NCBI GenBank assembly: GCA_950097015.1
Contig: CATNEN010000038.1
Location: forward strand, 25,519,001 to 25,583,000
Direction of reading: 5' to 3'
DNA from: Macrostomum hystrix
Lineage: Eukaryota > Platyhelminthes > Macrostomidae
Length of the DNA: 64,000 nucleotides
In this document: positions 58,050-64,000 of the stretch, in pieces
How positions within the stretch are numbered: position 1 is the stretch's first letter
Layout of the letters: each line of letters begins with the position of its first letter
Made by a program: the position numbers and the translations under genes
The notes under the pieces: generated by a model
Database searches by the model: none
What the model was told of the DNA's origin: nothing
The model's input: the letters and a program-made list of their open reading frames with translations, nothing else

Positions 58050-61000
58050 ATGACTCAAGCTTCAAGTACTACACCTTTGAATCTTCCATGTGATGATATC
58101 TTTCAGTTCAAGGTAGGCCTATGTAATGTAATAAATTGCAAATATGAACTAAAAAACATATAAGGCCTTGATAAAACTGCCTAATAAATCCTATAATACA
58201 AAATAAAATAAGATACTAGCTAGGCCTATGCCCTATACAAAGCCTAGCTAGATAAAGCTAGGCCCAATGGCTAGCAAACCATTGGCTATTAGGGGACATG
58301 GGGGACATATAATCATACTTTTAAACAATTTTAGCAATATGATTGGGAAAGTTACAACATTGTTTGGGAATAGCATTATTAAGTTAATAACATTGGTGAA
58401 GATGGTGGCCAGTTTGTCATAGTGATATATTGGTTTGACCTTGAGGTATGCCCTAATCGGTTTAAATATTTGTATCTTTTACTTTAGTATAAATGGTCCA
58501 ATGGAATATTCTATTAACTACCCCACTCTCTATCCCCACTCTCCATCCCCACTAGCCTTGCTCCCACCCCACTCTAAAGTATAGGCCTATATATTTAATG
58601 TTAGCCTTTGCGTCAGTAAAAACCAATTGGCAGAATTATTTTACATATCTAGCCCACTAGGCCTATTAAAATGGACTACAACATACTGAATGGGCTATAG
58701 TAGTGTTTAGACAGTGGTTAAGTGGCAATAGTTATTTTCATCCTTATAATATGTTTTTAATAGCTTTGCTGATTTCTAGTCAATATTTGATTTAATTAAA
58801 GTCTATTTAAAAAACTTATAATGTTATAAGTGTAACAATTAAATATGCAAGATGCAGAAACATGTAAATTTTATTTGCAAACAAATTCTATTATCAATAA
58901 GCAATAGATTTTTATTTAATAAGTTAATAGTCTCTTATTGTATTTATTATTTTTAATTATATTTTTAGCTTGCAGTTGACTAAGGTAAAATTCTTTGGTT
59001 GTCCTTTAATTCCATTATTTGATTATCACTGTCAAGTTTTTTTGGTTTTAATTATTTATGTTTAACAACTAATTAAGTATAACATCTAAACATACTTTTT
59101 TAAGTAAACTATAAAGCAAAACATATATTGTTGATTTCACTTTTGAGATTTTCAGCTCTCATCTTCAGCTTTTAGAGAAGTTTAAGTCATTTTATCTATA
59201 AATTAAATTAAAAAAACAAGGGCCTTGGTCCCACTGTAGTCCATTGTGGTCCAGTGTTTACACAGACCCTCTCAAGACCTTTTATAATAACTCGTACTGT
59301 TTACTAGGTCTAGGTTTGTAATTGGTGTTGGTATTGGGTGGCTTGGTTTGATGTGAGGTTTGTGGGAGTCTAGGACAAATTTGGATTTGACATTGCATAT
59401 GAGTAATTAGCTACCATTTCAAAATTGAATTGATGCAAGGTATAGTTTTTCTGGTTCTTTATTATGCCTTTATTACTTTATTACCTACTTTAAAACTCTA
59501 TTCTAAATCCATACTCCTAATCTTACCTATTAGAAAGTTAACAAGTTAGAGCTTTGGCAGTCTTGTTCATACACTAGTATAAGTTCCAATAATAAAATTT
59601 TCATTTTTGATTTGTTAAACATAATTAGCATAGGTAGGATTAGGTACATATCTATGTGATATTTTAAAATATACAGAAGAAGTATTTTATTATTTGGAAC
59701 TTTATAACTTTTTTGATAGGCTAAACTCAATTGCCATTTTATGGGTTTTGAAGCTATGTTAGGTAATTATAGCCATTTTATTGCCATTTTAGGTCATTTT
59801 TAGTAGGCAGCAATAATAATAGAGGTAATTTATGCCTTTCATCAGCTGAAGTATTTCATGCAAACCAAAGACTGGCATGTAAATATGCAGGGTAGCTAGC
59901 TAGTGGGGCATGAAATGACACATTATGTCCATGTCAGATCCATCTAGCACATAAAAATTCTCTCCTTAAACACAGAAACAATTGGAATCTGCCAGAAGAG
60001 TTGACGATCGTATCCAGAATGAGCTGAACACTCGCCTGCCAGTCTCGGCATATTTTCGCTCCAAAGTTGATCCGCGTCGAGTCTGTCAGGAATTATTCGA
60101 CTCGCTGCATTGCGCTTATTCTAATAGAGAATCGGCTATTAAACGATGCGTTGGACTAACAGAGCAGGAGGTGCGCAATCTGCTAGCTGAATCCGGCGCC
60201 GATAACAAGACTGAACAAGTTGGTTCTGGACTTGGAAAGGCACATTCTAGGTAAATTCTTCCTGATTTTTAGAACATTCTTTAGAACCTCTTCGAAGGTT
60301 TAGGAAAGCTGGATCTCTTCGAAGGTTTAAGAAAGCTGGATCTCTTTGAACGTTTAAGAAAGCTGTGATCTCTTCGAAGGTTTAAGACAGCTGGATCTCT
60401 TGAAAGGTTTAAGAAAGCTGGATCTCTTCGAAGGTTTAAGAAAGCTGGATCTCTTCGAAGTTTTAAGAAAGCTGGATCTCTTCGAAGTTTTAAGAAAGCT
60501 GGATCTCTTCGAAGTTTTAAGAAAGCTGGATCTCTTCGAAGTTTTAAGAAAGCTGGATCTCTTCGAAGGTTTAAGAAAGCTGGATCTACTCAAAGGTTTA
60601 AGAAAGCTGGATGCCCTCGAAGGTTTAAGAAAGCTGCCAGATCTCTTCGAAGGTTTAAGAAAGCTGGATCTCTTCGAAGGTTTAAGAAAGCTGGATCTCT
60701 TCAAAGTTTTAAGAAAGCTGGATCTTTTCGAAGGTTTAAGAAAGCTGGATCTACTCAAAGGTTTAAGAAAGCCGGATCTCTTCGAAGTTTTAAGAAAGCT
60801 GGACCTCTTCAAAGGTTAAAGAAAGCTAGGCTTCCTCGAAGGTTTAAGAAAGCTGGATCTCTTCTAAGGTTTTAGAAATCAGGGACCATTAAAACTGTTT
60901 TATAATTCTGAGACCTTTAGAACGTTTCAGAAATCTTCAAAATGTTTACAAAACCTCTTCAAAGTTTAAAATATCAGGGTTACTTAAGTCATTTGTTTGA

Positions 61001-61198
61001 TCTAAAACTCTGAAAACTAGTTTTCGGACGCATTTTCTGTTCACCTAACTTAAAAAAATCTATTGCAGATTGCGGCAGCTAAAAAACGAACTATACGAAG
61101 AGGAAATTATTCAACGCAATACTTACAAGTTTCTTTACGAAAGATGCCGGGACATTTATGTGCCAACTGACTTGCCAGCACAATTCAAATTTACCTAA
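58050..61198 (+). CDS. MIX23: MIX23 (CCDC58) mitochondrial intermembrane-space protein
   Basis: Plus-strand exons: 58050-58112, 59976-60250 and 61069-61198. Phases agree; 155 aa against about 144 in human. Conserved blocks are CDDIFQFKKQLESARRVDDR, IQNELNTRLP, VCQELFDSLHCAYSNRESAI ending in KRC, LRQLKNELYEEEII and YERCRDIY. Two family cysteines (in VCQEL and KRCVG) keep the spacing seen in human, 20 residues between them. In yeast and human this protein sits in the mitochondrial intermembrane space and affects protein import. Intron 1 is 1.9 kb with no recognised features. Intron 2 contains a 27-bp array. Confidence 0.9.
60294..60880. repeat. 27-bp minisatellite in MIX23 intron 2
   Basis: About 21 copies of a 27-bp unit containing AAAGCTGGATCTCTTCGAAG then GTTTAAG, degenerate at the 3' edge. 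The long open frames across it on both strands are artefacts. Confidence 0.92.
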
Positions 61199-62045
61199 TC
61201 AAGTATCGTGAAGAATGACTAAAGTAATTAGATAGATGTTAATTTGTCTATGCGTACTGGATTTTTTCAAGTGCTTTTTCCAACTAATGGTACTGTTAGT
61301 TTAATATGTTCTAGATATTGAAAACTTGCACAATTTTAATGCGTCTTTGAAGTTTCCTAGTTTCAACCTCGGATTTGATCAGTTTAATATGTTTGGCCTA
61401 TCATGCACTGATAACTGTAGTAAAAACTTGCTATGTTAGTTGTTAGCTTGTTAAAAAATTCAGTTCTTTTGCAAAATTGTTCCTTATTGATAAATTGTGC
61501 CATTATTACCTTTTTATATGAGAAATAGTTGCGTCACCTATGTGCACTCACAAGTAAATAATTACTCCAGTGTGTGGTCACTTTTACCGACCTTGACTTA
61601 ACTTTCGAATTAAAATTCATCCTGTTGTTAACTTGACCGTTTTGGTCTTTTTTCTAAGCTTTTTGCAAAAGCTACATAGTATCTGTCTCTCTATGTGCCT
61701 GCCTGTCTTCCTGTCTGTCTGTCTGTCTGTCTGTCTGTCCGACTGGTTGTCTCTCTGTCTTTCTGTCTGTCTGTCTCTCTGTCTGTCCGACTGTCTTTCA
61801 GTCAGTCTGCACGTCTTCCTGTCTATCTGTCTGTCATTGTGTCTGCGTGCCTGTCTCTTTGTCTGCCTTTCTGTCTGTCTGTCTGTCTGTCATTGTGCCT
61901 GTCTGTCTATCAGACCGACACATTGTTTAGTTTAGCTAACTAACAAGTCTGATAAGAAAGTGTAGCTTATTCAGCTTGACATCGCTATTACCAAGTTAGC
62001 TTGTTATGTATAAATATTACGGAATAAATAAAACCATATTTCCAG
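61199..62045 (+). other. MIX23 3' flank to HDAC6 acceptor
   Basis: 847 bases with no coding exon recognised. It contains the CTGT microsatellite and, at its end, overlapping AATAAA signals (62023-62032) only 13 to 18 bases before the HDAC6 acceptor AG at 62044-62045. Confidence 0.45.
61684..61916. repeat. (CTGT)n microsatellite, interrupted
   Basis: Imperfect CTGT/TCTG tetranucleotide tract with CTCT, CGAC and TTCC interruptions. The plus-strand open frames rich in CLSV/CLPV are artefacts. Confidence 0.93.
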
Positions 62046-64000
62046 GCCACCAAGCAAGTACCAAGTACTCCTCGCGCTCGAGGTGACGGCGGCCGTCCGT
62101 CTAGCAGTCCCCGCGTCACTGGCGCCAGCCGGTTTATCGATATGGTAGGCCATCTTCACATTGCGGATGTTTCTATCGTCATCAAATAGCTACATTCTTA
62201 TCTAACTATGTTACATTTTTCATGATAATTTTTTCAGGATTGCGAGAAACGTCTTTCGATGCCTACTAAGTAAGTAGAAATCTGCGTATATTTGTGTATT
62301 TTTTATCAATGTAAAGCAAAAAAATAAACAGTGACATAAATGTTCCCTTAAGAACCGGCTTTGTTTACGACGAGCGAATGGCACTGCACAAGAACGATTG
62401 GAATCCGAAATTTAACGAGAAACCGGAAAGAATAACGACAACATTTGCTAGGCTAACTGAACTGGGTTTAGTTCAACGGTGCGAACGCATTGCGGTGAGT
62501 GGCTTACTCACCTCCCATGAATAAGTACCGCGATGCTGTTACAACTAGTACTTATTGAGTCGCTTCAATTGCATTTCTAACAACCCAAGCGGTTCTCTAA
62601 CTATTCAAATGCCTCTCTAACAAATCAAACGGTTCTCTAACTACTCAAATGCCTCTCTGACAACTCAAACGGTTCTCTAACTACTCAAATGCCTCTGACA
62701 ACTCAAATGCCTCTCTAACAAATCAAACGGTTCTCTAACTACTCAAATGCCTCTCTGACAACTGAAATGCCTCTCTAACAAATCAAACGGTTCTCTAACT
62801 ACTCAAATGCCTCTCTAACTATTCAAATGCCTCTCTAACAACTCAAACGGTTCTCTAACTACTCAAATGCCTCTCTAACAACTCAAATGCCTCTCTAACA
62901 ACTCAAATGCCTCTCTAACTACTCAAATGCCTCTCTAACAACTCAAATGCCTCTCTAACAACTCAAACGGTTCTCTAACTACTCAAATGCCTCTCTAACA
63001 ACTCAAACGGTTCTCTAACTACTCAAATGCCTCTCTAACAACTCAAATGCCTCTCTAACAACTCAAATGCCTCTCTAACTACTCAAATGCCTCTCTAACA
63101 ACTCAAATGCCTCTCTAACAACTCAAACGGTTCTCTAACTACTCAAATGCCTCTCTAACAACTCAAATGCCTCTCTAACAACTCAAATGCCTCTCTAACT
63201 ACTCAAATGCCTCTCTAACAACTCAAATGCCTCTCTAACTACTCAAATGCCTCTCTAACAAATCAAACGGTTCTCTAACTACTCAAATGCCTCTCTAACT
63301 ACTTAAATGCCTCTCTAACAACTCAAATGCCTCTCTAACAACTCAAATGCCTCTCTAACTACTCAAATGCCTCTCTAACAAATCAAACGGTTCTCTAACT
63401 ACTCAAATGCCTCTCTAACTACTTAAATGCCTCTCTAACAACTCAAATGCCTCTCTAACTACTCAAATGCCTCTCTAACTACTCAAATGCCTCTCTAACT
63501 ACTCAAATGCCTCTCTAACAACTCAAATGCCTCTCTAACAACTCAAATGCCTCTCTAACTACTCAAATGCCTCTCTAACAAATCAAACGGTTCTCTAACT
63601 ACTCGAATGCCTCTCTAACTACTTAAATGCCTCTCTAACAAATCAAACGGTTCTCTAACTACTCAAATGCCTCTCTAACTACTTAAATGCCTCTCTAACA
63701 ACTCAAATGCCTCTCTAACTACTCAAATGCCTCTTTTACGACTCTAACGCTTCTCTAACAAATCAAGCACTACATCAACGAAGGCTTCTAGGGCGCATTC
63801 AGTCGCTGGTTTATATATATTTGTTTGTTCTCTTAACGGAATTCAACATTGCGCCTAAATTAAGCATTTAAACATTCCCTAAATACATTTTAGGCCGAGC
63901 CAATCAGTGACGAGTCTATCCTGATGAGTCACTCGCCGGAGTTGCTCAAATTATTAAAAGACAGTGCCAGCATGAGCGACGAGGAGCGAAAAAAGTGGCG
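62046..64000 (+). CDS. HDAC6: HDAC6-type class IIb histone deacetylase, 5' part
   Basis: Plus-strand exons: 62046-62144, 62238-62269, 62353-62494 and 63894 to the window end. Phases agree. The first exon encodes a Ser/Arg-rich leader (ATKQVPSTPRARGDGG). The class II deacetylase start follows: TGFVYDERMALHKNDWNPKF, EKPERITTTFARLTELGLVQ, RCERIAAEPISDESILMSHS, ending LLKDSASMSDEERKKW. This matches the start of an HDAC6 catalytic domain (TGLVYD..M..H...W, PERL..I...L.ELGL..RC, ..CHS..Y). The catalytic His/Asp residues lie beyond the window. HDAC10 is the main alternative. No ATG precedes the first exon in frame; the exon starts in phase 0 directly after TTTCCAG. Confidence 0.85.
62515..63775. repeat. 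20-bp minisatellite CTCTCTAACAACTCAAATGC in HDAC6 intron 3
   Basis: About 62 copies of CTCTCTAACAACTCAAATGC, alternating with ACGGTTCTCTAACTACTCAA. On the transcribed strand it matches the degenerate array in PHKA at 34265-34565. Confidence 0.93.

Noticed and set aside
61633-61943. Cys/Leu-rich plus-strand frames
   Set aside because: Produced by the CTGT microsatellite.

Overview
This is metazoan nuclear DNA: split genes with GT-AG introns, eukaryote-only protein families, tRNA-derived SINEs and very many minisatellites. The best clue to the lineage is a 44-base stretch at 50144-50187. It closely resembles, from memory, the spliced-leader (SL) exon of the free-living flatworm Macrostomum lignano. 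I therefore favour a Macrostomum-like flatworm; the genes alone would fit many invertebrates.

Layout from left to right. (1) Minus strand, 1-617: the 5' part of a Ser/Ala/Thr-rich protein that runs off the window. (2) Minus, 1317-5769: a complete six-exon, 374-aa protein with a BEN-like C-terminus. (3) Two AT/GA-rich minisatellites fill the divergent intergenic region. (4) Plus, about 8789-21941: an 18-exon HELZ2-like protein with an RNB exoribonuclease, a UPF1-type helicase and a Gln/Asn-rich tail. (5) 21942-24962: mostly non-coding, with a GC hairpin triplet and a 22-bp array. (6) Minus, 24963-39006: phosphorylase b kinase regulatory subunit alpha, 17 exons. (7) 39007-44757: intergenic, with arrays and a SINE. 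(8) Minus, 44758-56198: the tubulin polyglutamylase TTLL5, 7 exons. (9) Plus, 58050-61198: MIX23 (CCDC58), 3 exons. (10) Plus, 62046 to the window end: the start of an HDAC6-type class IIb deacetylase.

The genes do not form one pathway. They cover RNA decay and helicase function, glycogen-phosphorylase control, tubulin glutamylation, mitochondrial intermembrane-space function and deacetylation. TTLL5 and HDAC6 both belong to families that act on tubulin.

Two themes stand out. First, by hand estimate about a quarter of the window is tandem repeat. Most long introns carry their own minisatellite, some with higher-order periodicity, and one repeat family occurs in two different genes. Second, there are signs of SL trans-splicing. 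The SL-like sequence lies in a TTLL5 intron. The first coding exons of PHKA and HDAC6 have an AG acceptor, no upstream ATG that I could find, and a reading frame that would be correct if the SL supplied its terminal AUG. All exon models were built by hand from splice consensus, phase agreement and recalled family sequences, without transcript data.
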